Shown here piece by piece: positions 33,901 through 48,000 of a stretch of 64,000 nucleotides of DNA. The notes beneath the pieces are model-generated. The model worked only from the letters and a program-made list of their open reading frames with translations, was not told the DNA's origin and did no database searches. The stretch comes from Eledone cirrhosa (taxonomy: Eukaryota > Mollusca > Cephalopoda > Octopoda > Eledonidae). The first letter of the stretch is position 1. Every line of letters starts with the position of its first letter. The stretch is from NCBI GenBank assembly GCA_964016885.1, contig OZ024742.1, forward strand, positions 6,782,658 through 6,846,657. Reading direction: 5' to 3'. The position numbers were made by a program, and so were the translations under genes.

Positions 33901-36900
33901 TGAGTGTGTGAGTGTATGTGATAGCGTGTGATAGCATATGAGTGTGTGAGTGTATGTGATAGAATGTACGTGTGTGAGTGTATGTGATAGCGTGTGATAG
34001 CATGTGAGTGTGTGAGTGTATGTGATAGCGTGTGATAGCATGGGAGTGTGAGAGACTATGTGATAGCATGTGAGTGTGAGAGTGTATGTGATAGCGGGTG
34101 TGTGTGTGTGAGTGTATGTGATAGCGTGTGAGAGTGTGAGTGTATGTGCTAGCGTGTGAGTGTGTGAGTGTATGTGATAGCGTGTGAGTGTGTGAGTGTA
34201 TGTGATAGGATGTGTGTGTGTGAGTGTATGTGATAGCATGTGAGTGTGTGAGTGTATGTGATAGCGTGTGAGTATGTGAGTGTATGTGATAGCGTGTGAG
34301 TGTGTGAGTGTATGTGATAGCGTGTGATAGCCTGCGAGTGTGTGAGTGTATGTGATAGCGTTGGAGTGTGTGAGTGTATGTGATACCATGTGAGTGTTTG
34401 AGTGTATGTGATAGCGTGTGAGTGTGTGTGTGTATGTGATAGCATGTTAGTGTGTGAGTGTATGTGATAGCATGTTAGTGTGTGAGTGTGTGTGATAGCG
34501 TGTGATAGCATATGAGTGTGTTAGTGTATGTGATAGCGTGTGAGTGTGTGAGTGTATGTGATAGCGTGTGATAGTGTGTGATAGCATGTGAGTGTGTGAG
34601 TTTATGTGATAGCGTGTGAGTGTGTGAGTGTATGTGATAGCATGTGAGTGTGTGAGTGTATGTGATAGCGTGTGAGTGTGTGAGTGTATGTGATTGCGTG
34701 TGATAGCTTGTGAGTGTGTGAGTGTATGTGATAGCGTGTGAGTGTGTGAGTGTATGTGATAGCGTGAGATAGCCTGTGAGTGTGTGAGTGTATGTGATAG
34801 CGTGTGAGTGTGTGCGTGTATGTGATAGCATGTGAGTGTGTGAGTGTATGTGATAGCGTGTGAGTGTGTGAGTGTATGTGATAGCGTGTTAGTGTGTGAG
34901 TGTATGTGTTAGCGTGTGAGTGTGTGAGTTTATGTGATAGAATGTGAGTGTGTGAGTGTATGTGATAGCGTGTGAGTGTGTGAGTGTATGTGATAGTATG
35001 TGAGTGTGTGAGTGTATGTGATAGCATTTGAGTGTGTGAGTGTATGTGATAGCGTGTGAGTGTGTGAGCGTATGTGATAGCATGCGTGTGTGTGAGTGTA
35101 TGTGATAGCAGGTGATTGTGTGAGTGTATGTGATAGCATGTGAGAGTGTGAGTGTATGTGATAGCATGTGAGTGTGTGAGTGTATGTGATAGCGTGTGAT
35201 AGCATCTGTGTGTGTGAGTGTATGTGATAGCATGTGAGTGTGTGAGTGTATGTGATAGCGGGTGAGTGTGTGAGTGTATGTGATAGCGTATGTGTGTGTG
35301 TGAGTGTATGTGATAGCATGTGATTGTGTGAGTGCATGTGATAGCATGTGAGTGTGTTAGTGTATGTGATGGCGTGTGAGTGTGTGAGTGTATGTGATAG
35401 TGTGTGAGTGTGTGAGTGTATGTGATAGCGTGTGAGTGTGTGAGTGTATGTGATAGCGTGTGATAGTGTGTGATAGCATGTGAGTGTGTGAGTGTATGTG
35501 ATAGCGTGTGAGTGTGTGAGTGTATGTGATAGCATGTGAGTGTGTGAGTGTATGTGATAGCGTGTGAGTGTGTGAGTGTATGTGATTGCGTGTGATAGCT
35601 TGTGAGTGTGAGAGTGTATGTGATAGCGTGTGAGTGTGTGAGTGTATGTGATAGCGTGAGATAGCCTGTGAGTGTGTGAGTGTAGGTGATAGCGTGTGAG
35701 TGTGTGAGTGTATGTGTTAGCGTGTGAGTGTGTGAGTTTATGTGATAGAATGTGAGTGTGTGAGTGTATGTGATAGCGTGTGAGTGTGTGAGTGTATGTG
35801 ATAGTGTGTGAGTGTGTGAGTGTATGTTATAGCGTGTGAGTGTGTGAGTGTATGTGATAGCATGTGTGTGTGTGAGTGTATGTGATACCGTGTGAGTGTG
35901 TGAGTGTATGTGATAGCGTGTGAGTGTGTGAGTGTATGTGATAGCATGTGAGTGTGTGAGTGTATGTGATAGCGTGTGAGTGTGTGAGTGTATGTGATAG
36001 CATGCGTGTGTGTGAGTGTATGTGATAGCAGGTGAGTGTGTGAGTGTATGTGATAGCATGTGAGAGTGTGAGTGTATGTGATAGCATGTGAATGTGTGAG
36101 TGTATGTGATAGCGTGTGATAGCATGTGTGTGTGTGAGTGTATTTGATAGCATGTGAGTGTGTGAGTGTATGTGATAGCGGGTGAGTGTGTGAGTGTATG
36201 TGATAGCGTATGTGTGTCTGTGAGTGTATGTGATAGCATGTGAGTGTGTGAGTGTATGTGATAGCATGTGAGTGTGTTAGTGTATGTGATGGGGTGTGAG
36301 TGTGTGAGTGTATGTGATAGTGTGTGAGTGTGTGAGTGTATGTTATAGCGTGTGAGTGTGTGAGTGTATGTGATAGCATGTGTGTGTGTGAGTGTATGTG
36401 ATACCGTGTGAGTGTGTGAGTGTATGTGATAGCGTGTGAGTGTGTGAGTGTATGTGATAGCATGTGAGTGTGTGAGTGTATGTGATAGCGTGTGAGTGTG
36501 TGAGTGTATGTTATAGCATGTGAGTTTGTGAGTATATGTGATAGCGTGTGATAGCATGTGAGTGTGTGAGTGTGTGATAGCATGTGAGTGTGTGAGTGTA
36601 TGTGATAGCGTGTGAGTGTGTGAGTGTATGTGATAGCATGGGAGTGTGTGAGTGTATGTGATAGCTTGTGAGTGTGTGAGTGTATGTGATAGCGTGTGAG
36701 TGTGTGAGTGTACGTGATAGTGTGTGAGTTTGTGAGTGTATGTGATAGCGTGTGTGTGTGTGTGAGTGTATGTGATAGCATGTGAGTGTGTGAGTGTATG
36801 TGATAGCGGGTGAGTGTCTGAATGTATGTGATAGCATGTGAGTGTGTGAGTGTATGTGATAGCATGTGAGTGTGTGAGTGTATGTGAAAGCGTGTGAGTG

Positions 36901-38718
36901 TGTGAGTGTATGTGATAGCGTGTGATAGCATGTGATTGTGTGAGTGTATGTGATAGCATGTGAGTGAGTGAGTGTATGTGATAGCGTGTGAGTGTGTGAG
37001 TGTATGTGATAGCGTGTGAGTGTGTGAGTGTATGTGATAGCGTGTGAGTGTGTGAGTGTATGTGATAGCGTGTGATAGCATGTGAGTGTGTGAGTGTATG
37101 TGATAGCATGTGAGTGTGTGAGTGTATGTGATAGCGTGTGAGTGTGTGAGTGTATGTTATAGCGTGTGAGTGTGTGAGTGTATGTGATAGCGTGTGATAG
37201 CATGTGAGTGTGTGAGTGTATCTGATAGCATGTGAGTGTGTGAGTGTATGTAATAGCGTGTGTTATCATGTCAGTGTGTGAGTGTATGTTATAGCGTGTG
37301 AGTGTGTGAGTGTATGTGATAGCGTGTGATAGCATGTGAGTGTGTGAGTGTATCTGATAGCATGTGAGTGTGTGAGTGTATGTAATAGCGTGTGTTATCA
37401 TGTCAGTGTGTGAGTGTATGTGATAGCATGTGAGTGTGTGAGTGTATGTGATAGTATGTGAGTGTGTGAGTGTATGTGATAGCGTCTGAGTGTGTCAGTG
37501 TATGTGATAGCATGTGAGTGTGTGAGTGTATGTGATAGCTTGTGAGTGTGTGAGTGTATGCGATAGCATGTGAGTGTGTGAGTGTACCTGATAGCCTGTG
37601 ATTGTGTGAGTGTATGTGATAGCGTGTGTGTGGGTGTGAGTGTATGTGATAGCATGTGAGTGTGTGAGTGTATGTGATAGCGTGAGAGTGTGTGAATGTA
37701 TGTGATAGCATCTGATAACATGTGAGTGTGTGAATGTATGTGATAGCATGTGAGTGTGTGAGTGTATGTGAAAGCGTATGAGTGTGAGTGTATGTGATGG
37801 CGTGTGAGAGTGTGAGTGTATGTGCTAGCGTGTGAGCGTGTGAGTGTGTGAGTGTATGTGATAGCGTGTGAGTGTGTGAGTGTATGTGATAGCGTGTGAG
37901 TGTGAGAGTGTATGTGATAGGATGTGTGTCTGTGAGTGTATGTGATAGCATGTGAGTGTGTGAGTGTATGTGATAGCGTCTGAGTGTGTGAGTGTATGTT
38001 ATAGCGTGTGAGTGTGTGAGTGTATGTGATAGCGTGTGATAGCATGTGAGTGTGTTAGTGTATGTGATAGCATGTGAGTGTTTGAGTGTATGTGATAGCA
38101 TGTGAGTGTGTGAGTGTATGTGATAGCGTGTGAGTGTGTGAATGTATGTGATAGCATCTGATAACATGTGAGTGTGTGAATGTACGTGATAGCATGTGAG
38201 TGTGTGAGTGTATGTGAAAGCGTGTGAGTGTGTAAATGTATGTGATGGCGTGTGAGAGTGTGAGTGTATGTGCTAGCGTGTGAGCGTGTGAGTGTGTGAG
38301 TGTATGTGATAGCGTGTGAGTGTGTGAGTGTATGTGATAGCGTGTGAGTATGTGAGTGTATGTGATAGCGTGTGAGTGTCTGAGTGTATGTCATAGCGTG
38401 TGAGTGTGTGAGTGTATGTGATAGCGTGTGAGTGTGTGAGTGTATGTGATAGCGTGTGAGTATGTGAGTGTATGTGATAGCGTGTGAGTGTGTGAGTGTA
38501 TGTCATAGCGTGTGAGTGTGTGAGTGTATGTGATAGCGTGTGAGTGTGTGAGTGTATGTGATAGCGTGTGAGTATGTGAGTGTATGTGATAGCGTGTGAG
38601 TGTGTGAGTGTATGTCATAGCGTGTGAGTGTGTGAGTGTATGTGATAGCGTGTGAGTGTGTGAGTGTATGTGATAGCGTGTGATAGCCTGTGAGTGTGTG
38701 AGTGTATGTGATAGCATG

Positions 38719-41700
38719 TTAGTCTGTGAGTGTGTGTGATAGCGTGTGATAGCATATGAGTGTGTGAGTGTATGTGATAGCGTGTGAGTGTGTGAGTGTA
38801 TGTGATAGCGTGTGATAGTGTGTGATAGCATGTGAGTGTGTGAGTGTATGTGATAGCGTGTGAGTGTGTGAGTGTATGTTATAGCGTGTGAGTTTGTGAG
38901 TGTATGTGATAGCGTGTGAGTGTGTGAGTGTATGTGATAGCGTGTGATAGCCTGTGAGTGTGTGAGTGTATGTGATAGCGTGTGCGTGTGTGAGTGTATG
39001 TGATAGCATGTGAGTGTGTGAGTGTATGTGATAGCGTGTGAGTGTGTGAGTGTATGTGATAGCGTGTTAGTGTGTGAGTGTATGTGATAGCGTGTGAGTG
39101 GGTGAGTGTATGTGATAGCGTGTGAGAGTGTGAGTGTATGTGATAGCATGTGAGTGTGTGAGTGTATGTGATAGCGTGTGTGTGTGTGAGTGTATGTGAT
39201 AGCGTGTGATAGCATGTGTGTGTGTGAGTGTATGTGATAGCATCTGAGTGTGTGAGTGTATGTGATAGCATGTGTGTGTGTGAGTGTATGTGATAGCATG
39301 TGAGTGTGTGAGTATATGTGATAGCGTGTGATAGCATGTGAGTGTGTGAGTGTGTGATACCATGTGAGTGTGTGAGTGTATGTGATAGCGTGTGAGTGTG
39401 TGAGTGTATGTGATAGCATGGGAGTGTGTGAGTGTATGTGATAGCTTGTGAGTGTGTGAGTGTATGTGATAGCGTGTGAGTGTGTGAGTGTACGTGATAG
39501 TGTGTGAGTTTGTGAGTGTATGTGATAGCGCGTGTGTGTGTGTGAGTGTATGTGATAGCATGTGAGTGTGTGAGTGTATGTGATAGCGGGTGAGTGTGTG
39601 AATGTATTTGATAGCATGTGAGTGTGTGAGTGTATGTGATAGCATGTGAGTGTGTGAGTGTATGTGAAAGCGTGTGAGTGTGTGAGTGTATGTGATAGCG
39701 TGTGATAGCATGTGATTGTGTGAGTGTATGTGATAGCATGTGAGTGAGTGAGTGTATGTGATAGCGTGTGAGTGTGTGAGTGTATGTGATAGCGTGTGAG
39801 TGTGTGAGTGTATGTGATAGCGTGTGAGTGTGTGAGTGTATGTGATAGCGTGTGATGGCATGTGAGTGTGTGAGTGTATGTGATAGCATGTGAGTGTGTG
39901 AGTGTATGTTATAGCGTGTGAGTGTGTGAGTGTATGTGATAGCGTGTGATAGCATGTGAGTGTGTGAGTGTATGTGATAGCATGTGAGTGTGTGAGTGTA
40001 TGTGATAGCGTGTGTTAGCATGTCAGTGTGTGAGTGTATGTGATAGCATGTGAGTGTGTGAGTGTATGTGATAGTATGTGAGTGTGTGAGTGTATGTGAT
40101 AGCATGTGAGTGTGTGAGTGTACGTGATAGCCTGTGAGTGTGTGAGTGTATGTGATAGCGTGTGTGCGGGTGTGAGTGTATGTGATAGCATGTGAGTGTG
40201 TGAGTGTATGTGATAGCGTGTGAGTGTGTGAATGTATGTGATAGCATCTGATAACATGTGAGTGTGTTAATGTATGTGATAGCATGTGAGTGTGTGAGTG
40301 TATGTGAAAGCGTGTGAGTGTGTGAGTGTATGTGATGGCGTGTGAGAGTGTGAGTGTATGTGCTAGCGTGTGAGCGTGTGAGTGTGTGAGTGTATGTGAT
40401 AGCGTGTGAGTGTGTGAGTGTATGTGATAGGATGTGTGTCTGTGAGTGTATGTGATAGCATGTGAGTGTGTGAGTGTATGTGATAGCATGTGAGTGTGTG
40501 AGTGTATGTGATAGCGTGTGAGTGTGTGAGTGTATGTTATAGCGTGTGAGTGGGTGAGTGTATATGATAGCGTGTGATAGCATGTGAGTGTGTTAGTGTA
40601 TGTGATAGCATGTGAGTGTGTGAGTGTATGTGATAGCGTGTGTTAGCATGTCAGTGTGTGAGTGTATGTGATAGCATGTGAGTGTGTGAGTGTATGTGAT
40701 AGTATGTGAGTGTGTGAGCGTATGTGATAGCGTCTGAGTGTGTGAGTGTATGTGATAGCATGTGAGTGTGTGAGTGTATGTGATAGCTTGTGAGTGTGTG
40801 AGTGTATGTGATAGCATGTGAGTGTGTGAGTGTACGTGATAGCCTGTGAGTGTGTGAGTGTATGTGATAGCGTGTGTGTGGGTGTGAGTGTATGTGATAG
40901 CATGTGAGTGTGTGAGTGTATGTGATAGCGTGTGAGTGTGTGAATGTATGTGATAGCATCTGATAACATGTGAGTGTGTGAATGTATGTGATAGCATGTG
41001 AGTGTGTGAGTGTATGTGAAAGCGTATGAGTGTGAGTGTATGTGATGGCGTGTGAGAGTGTGAGTGTATGTGCTAGCGTGTGAGCGTGTGAGTGTGTGAG
41101 TGTATGTGATAGCGTGTGAGTGTGTGAGTGTATGTGATAGCGTGTGAGTGTGTGAGTGTATGTGATAGGATGTGTGTCTGTGAGTGTATGTGATAGCATG
41201 TGAGTGTGTGAGTGTATGTGATATCATGTGAGTGTGTGAGTGTATGTGATAGCGTGTGAGTGTGTGAGTGTATGTTATAGCGTGTGAGTGTGTGAGTGTA
41301 TGTGATAGCGTGTGATAGCATGTGAGTGTGTTAGTGTATGTGATAGCATGTAAGTGTTTGAGTGTATGTGATAGCATGTGAGTGTGTGAGTGTATGTGAT
41401 AGCGTGTGAGTGTGTGAATGTATGTGATAGCATCTGATAACATGTGAGTGTGTGAATGTACGTGATAGCATGTGAGTGTGTGAGTGTATGTGAAAGCGTG
41501 TGAGTGTGTAAATGTATGTGATGGCGTGTGAGAGTGTGAGTGTATGTGCTAGCGTGTGAGCGTGTGAGTGTGTGAGTGTATGTGATAGCGTGTGAGTGTG
41601 TGAGTGTATGTGATAGGATGTGTGTCTGTGAGTGTATGTGATAGCATGTGAGTGTGTGAGTGTATGTGATAGCGTGTGAGTATGTGAGTGTATGTGATAG

Positions 41701-42969
41701 CGTGTGAGTGTGTGAGTGTATGTCATAGCGTGTGAGTGTGTGAGTGTATGTGATAGCGTGTGAGTGTGTGAGTGTATGTGATAGCGTGTGATAGCCTGTG
41801 AGTGTGTGAGTGTATGTGATAGCATGTTAGTCTGTGAGTGTGTGTGATAGCGTGTGATAGCATATGAGTGTGTGAGTGTATGTGATAGCGTGTGAGTGTG
41901 TGAGTGTATGTGATAGCGTGTGATAGTGTGTGATAGCATGTGAGTGTGTGAGTGTATGTGATAGCGTGTGAGTGTGTGAGTGTATGTGATAGCGTGTGAG
42001 TGTGTGAGTGTATGTGATAGCGTGTGAGTGTGTGAGTGTATGTGATAGCGTGTGATAGCCTGTGAGTGTGTGAGTGTATGTGATAGCGTGTGCGTGTGTG
42101 AGTGTATGTGATAGCATGTGAGTGTTTGAGTGTATGTGATAGCGTGTGAGTGTGTGAGTGTATGTGATAGCGTGTTAGTGTGTGAGTGTATGTGATAGCG
42201 TGTGAGTGGGTGAGTGTATGTGATAGCGTGTGAGAGTGTGAGTGTATGTTATAGCATGTGAGTGTGTGAGTGTATGTGATAGCGTGTGTGTGTGTGAGGG
42301 TATGTGATAGCGTGTGATAGCATGTGTGTGTGTGAGTGTATGTGATAGCATCTGAGTGTGTGAGTGTATGTGATAGCATGTGTGTGTGTGAGTGTATGTG
42401 ATAGCATGTGAGTGTGTGAGTATATGTGATAGCGTGTGATAGCATGTGAGTGTGTGAGTGTGTGATACCATGTGAGTGTGTGAGTGTATGTGATAGCGTG
42501 TGAGTGTGTGAGTGTATGTGATAGCATGGGAGTGTGTGAGTGTATGTGATAGCTTGTGAGTGTGTGAGTGTATGTGATAGCGTGTGAGTGTGTGAGTGTA
42601 CGTGATAGTGTGTGAGTTTGTGAGTGTATGTGATAGCGTGTGTGTGTGTGTGAGTGTATGTGATAGCATGTGAGTGTGTGAGTGTATGTGATAGCGGGTG
42701 AGTGTGTGAATGTATTTGATAGCATGTGAGTGTGTGAGTGTATGTGATAGCATGTGAGTGTGTGAGTGTATGTGAAAGCGTGTGAGTGTGTGAGTGTATG
42801 TGATAGCGTGTGATAGCATGTGATTGTGTGAGTGTATGTGATAGCATGTGAGTGAGTGAGTGTATGTGATAGCGTGTGAGTGTGTGAGTGTATGTGATAG
42901 CGTGTGAGTGTGTGAGTGTATGTGATAGCGTGTGAGTGTGTGAGTGTATGTGATAGCGTGTGATGGCAT
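38719..42969. repeat. 3,108-bp higher-order duplication within the 28-bp satellite
   Basis: Segment 38719-39861 recurs at 41827-42969 with only a few changes. The offset of 3,108 bp equals 111 units of 28 bp. Variant strings such as GATGGCATGTGAG and CATCTGATAACATG keep their order in both copies. Confidence 0.85.
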
Positions 42970-45020
42970 GTGAGTGTGTGAGTGTATGTGATAGCATGTG
43001 AGTGTGTGAGTGTATGTGATAGCGTGTGAGTGTGTGAGTGTATGTTATAGCGTGTGAGTGTGTGAGTGTATGTGATAGCGTGTGATAGCATGTGAGTGTG
43101 TGAGTGTATGTGATAGCATGTGAGTGTGTGAGTGTATGTGATAGCGTGTGTTAGCATGTCAGTGTGTGAGTGTATGTGATAGCATGTGAGTGTGTGAGTG
43201 TATGTGATAGTATGTGAGTGTGTGAGTGTATGTGATAGTGTCTGAGTGTGTGAGTGTATGTAATAGCATGTGAGAGTGTGAGTGTATGTGATAGCTTGTG
43301 AGTGTGTGAGTGTATGTGATAGCATGTGAGTGTGTGAGTGTACGTGATAGCCTGTGAGTGTGTGAGTGTATGTGATAGCGTGTGTGCGGGTGTGAGTGTA
43401 TGTGATAGCATGTGAGTGTGTGAGTGTATGTGATAGCGTGTGAGTGTGTGAATGTATGTGATAGCATCTGATAACATGTGAGTGTGTTAATGTATGTGAT
43501 AGCATGTGAGTGTGTGAGTGTATGTGAAAGCGTGTGAGTGTGTGAGTGTATGTGATGGCGTGTGAGAGTGTGAGTGTATGTGCTAGCGTGTGAGCGTGTG
43601 AGTGTGTGAGTGTATGTGATAGCGTGTGAGTGTGTGAGTGTATGTGATAGCGTGTGAGTGTGTGAGTGTATGTGATAGGATGTGTGTCTGTGAGTGTATG
43701 TGATAGCATGTGAGTGTGTGAGTGTATGTGATAGTATGTGAGTATGTGAGTGTATGTGATAGCGTGTGAGTGTGTGAGTGTATGTTATATCGTGTGAGTG
43801 TGTGAGTGTATATGATAGCGTGTGATAGCATGTGAGTGTGTTAGTGTATGTGATAGCATGTGAGTGTGTGAGTGTATGTGATAGCGTGTGTTAGCATGTC
43901 AGTGTGTGAGTGTATGTGATAGCATGTGAGTGTGTGAGTGTATGTGATAGTATCTGAGTGTGTGAGCGTATGTGATAGCGTCTGAGTGTGTGAGTGTATG
44001 TGATAGCATGTGAGTGTGTGAGTGTATGTGATAGCTTGTGAGTGTGTGAGTGTACGTGATAGCCTGTGAGTGTGTGAGTGTATGTGATAGCGTGTGTGTG
44101 GGTGTGAGTGTATGTGATAGCATGTGAGTGTGTGAGTATATGTGATAGCGTGTGAGTGTGTGAATGTATGTGATAGCATCTGATAACATGTGAGTGTGTG
44201 AATGTATGTGATAGCATGTGAGTGTGTGAGTGTATGTGAAAGCGTGTGAGTGTGTGAGTGTATGTGATGGCGTGTGAGAGTGTGAGTGTATGTGCTAGCG
44301 TGTGAGCGTGTGAGTGAGTGAGTGTATGTGATAGCGTGTGAGTGTGTGAGTGTATGTGATAGCGTGTGAGTGTGTGAGTGTATGTGATAGGATGTGTGTC
44401 TGTGAGTGTATGTGAAAGCATGTGAGTGTGTGAGTGTGTGAGTGTACGTGATAGCGTGTGAGTGTGTGAGTGTATGTCATAGCTTGTGAGTGTGTGAGTG
44501 TATGTGATAGCGTGTGAGTGTGCGAGTGTATGTGATAGCGTGTGATAGCGTGTGATAGCCTGTGAGTGTGTGAGTGTATGTGATAGCGTGTGATAGCATG
44601 TGAGTGTGCGAGTGTATGTGATAGCGTGTAAGTGTGTGAGTGTATGTGATAGCGTGTTATAGCCTGTGAGTGTGTGAGTGTATGTGATAGCGTTGGAGTG
44701 TGTGAGTGTATGTGATAGCTTGTGAGTGTGTGTGTGTATGTGATAGCATGTTAGTGTGAGTGTATGTGATAGCATGTTGGTGTGTGAGTGTGTGTGATAG
44801 CGTGTGATAGCATATGAGTGTGTGAGTGTATGTGATAGCGTGTGAGTGTGTGAGTGTATGTGATAGCATGTGAGTGTGTGAGTGTATGTGAAAGAGTGTG
44901 AGTGTGCTAGTGTATGTGATAGCGTGTGAGTGTGTGAGTCTATGTGATAGCGTGTGATAACCTGTGAGTGTGTGACTGTATGTGATATTGTGTGAGTGTG
45001 TGAGTGTATGTGATAGCGTG

Positions 45021-48000
45021 TTAGTGTGTGAGTGTATGTGATAGCGTGTGAGTGTGTGAGTGTATGTGATAGCATGTGAGTGTGTGAGTGTATGTGATAG
45101 CGTGTGAGTGTGTGAGTGTATGTGATAGCATGTGACTGTTTGTGAGTGTATGTGATAGCATTTCAGTGTGTGAGTGTATGTGATAGCATGTGAGAGTGTG
45201 AGTGTATGTGATAGCATGTGAGTGTGTGAGTGTATGTGATAGCAGGTGAGTGTGTGAGTGTATGTGATAGCATGTGAGAGTGTGAGTGTATGTGATAGCA
45301 TGTGAGTGTGTGAGTGTATGTGATAGCGTGTGAGTGTGTGAGTGTATGTGATAGCGTGTGAGTGTGTGAGTGTATGTGATAGAGTGTGATTGTGTGAGTG
45401 TATGTGATAGCGTATGTGTGTGTGTGAGTGTATGTGATAGCATGTGAGTGTGTGAGTGTATGTGATAGCGTGTTTTTGTGTGAGTGTATGTGATAGCGTA
45501 TGTGTGTGTGTGAGTGTATGTGATAGCATGTGAGTGTGTGAGTGTATGTGATAGCGTGTGAGTGTGTGAGTGTATGTGATAGCGTATGTGTGTGTGTGAG
45601 TTTATGTGATAGCATGTGAGTGTGTGAGTGTATGTGATAGCATGTGAGTGTGTGAGTGTATGTGTGTATGTGATAGCATGTGAGTGAGGTGAGTGTATGT
45701 GATAGCGTGTGAGTGTGTGAGTGTATGTGATAGCGCGTGAGTGTGTGATTGTATGTGATAGGATGTGAGTGTGTGAGTGTATGTGATAGCCTGTGAGTGT
45801 GTGAGTGTATGTGATAGCGTGTGATAGCATGTGAGTGTATGTGATAGCGTGTGAGTGTGTGAGTGTATGTGATAGCGTGTGAGTGTGTGAGTGTATGTGA
45901 TAGCGTGTGATAGAATGTGAGTGTGTGAGGGTACGTGATAGCGTGTTATAGCATGCGAGTGTGTAAGTGTATGTGATAGCATGTGAGTGTGTGAGTGTAT
46001 GCGATAGCATGTAAGTGTGTGAGTGTATGGGATAGCGTGTGATAGCATGTGAGTGTGTGAGTGTATGTGATAGCGTGTGATAGAATGTGAGTGTCTGAGG
46101 GTATGTGATAGCGTGTTATAGCATGCGAGTGTGTAAGTATATGTGATAGCGTGTGAGTGTGTGAGTGTATGTGATAGCGTGTGAGTGTGTGAGTGTATGT
46201 GATAGCATGTGAGTGTGTGAGTGTATGTGATAGCGTGTGAGTGTGTAAGTGTGTGAGTGTATGTGATAGCAGGTGAGTGTGTGAGTGTATGTGATAGCAT
46301 GTGAGTGTGTGAGTGTATGTGATAGTGTGTGAGTGCATGTGATAGCATCTGAGTGTGTGAGTGTATGTGATAGGATGTGTGTGTGTGAGTGTGTGTGATA
46401 GCGTGTGAGTATATGTGATAGCGTGTGAGTGTGTGAGTGTATGTGATAGCATGTGAGTGTGTGAGTGTATGTGATAGCGTGTGAGTGTGTAAGTGTGTGA
46501 GTGTATGTGATAGCATGCGAGTGTGTGAGTGTATGTGATACCGTGTGAGTGTGTGAGTGTATGTGATAGCGCGTGAGTGTGTGAGTGTATGTGATAGCAT
46601 GTTAGTGTGTGTGTGTATGTGACAGCATGTGAGTGTGTGAGTGTATGTGATAGCGTGTGGTAGTGTGTGATAGCATGTGAGTGTGTGAGTGTATGTGATA
46701 GCGTGTGAGTGTGTGAGTGTATGTGATAGCATGTGAGTGTGTGAGTGTATGTGATAGCGTGTGAGTGTGTGAGTGTATGTGATAGTATCTGATTGTGTGA
46801 GTGTATGTGATAGCATGTGAGTGTGTGAGTGTATGTGATAGCGTGTGAGTGTGTGAGTGTATGTTATAGCGTGTGAGTGTGTGAGTGTATGTGATAGCGT
46901 GTGATAGCATGTGAGTGTGTGAGTGTTTGTGATAGCATGTGAGTGTGTAAGTGTATGTGATAGCATGTGAGTGTGTGAGTGTATGTGATAGCGTGTGAGT
47001 GTGTGAGTGTGTGAGTGTATGTGATCGCATGTGAGTGTGTGAGTGTATGTGATAGCACGTGAGTGTGTGAGTGTATGTGATAGGATGTATGTGTGTGAGT
47101 GTATGTGATAGCATGTGAGTGTGTGAGTGTATTTGATAGCGTGTGAGTGTGTGAGTGTATGTGATAGCGTGTGAGTGTGCGAGTGTATTTGATAGCGTGT
47201 GAGTGTGTGAGTGTATGTGATAGCGTGTGAGTGTCTTAGTGTATGTTATAGCGTGTGAGTGTGTGAGTGTATGTGATAGCGTGTGATAGCATGTGAGTGT
47301 GTGAGTGTATGTGATAGCGTGTGAGTATGTGAGTGTATGTGATAGCATGTGATAGCCTGTGAGTGTGTGAGTGTATGTGATAGCGTGTGAGTGTGTGAGT
47401 GTGTGAGTGTAAGCGATAGCATGTGAGTGTGTGAGTGTATGTGATAGCGTGTGAGTGTGTGAGTGTATGAGATAGCGTGTTAGTGTGTGAGTGTATGTGA
47501 CAGCGTGTGAGTGTGTGAGTGTATGTGATAGCATGTGAGTGTGTGAGTGTATGTGACAGCGTGTGAGTGTGTGAGTGTTTGTGATAGCATGTGAGTGTGT
47601 GAGTGTATGTGATAGCGTCTGAGTGTGTGAGTGTATGTGATAGCATGTGAGTAAGTGAGTGTATGTGATAGCATGTGAGTGTGTGAGTGTATGTGATAGC
47701 GTGTGAGTGTTTGAGTGTATGTGATAACATGTGAGTGTGTGAGTGTATGTGATAGCGGGTGAGTGTGTGAGTGTATGTGATAGCATGTGAGAGTGTGAGT
47801 GTATGTGATAGCGTGTGAGTGTGTGAGTGTATGTGATAGCGTGTGATAGCCTGTGAGTGTGTGAGTGTATGTGATAGCATGTGAGTGTGTGAGTGTATGT
47901 GATAGCGTGTGTTAGCATGTCAGTGTGTGAGTGTATGTGATAGCATGTGAGTGTGTGAGTGTATGTGATAGTATGTGAGTGTGTGAGTGTATGTGATAGT

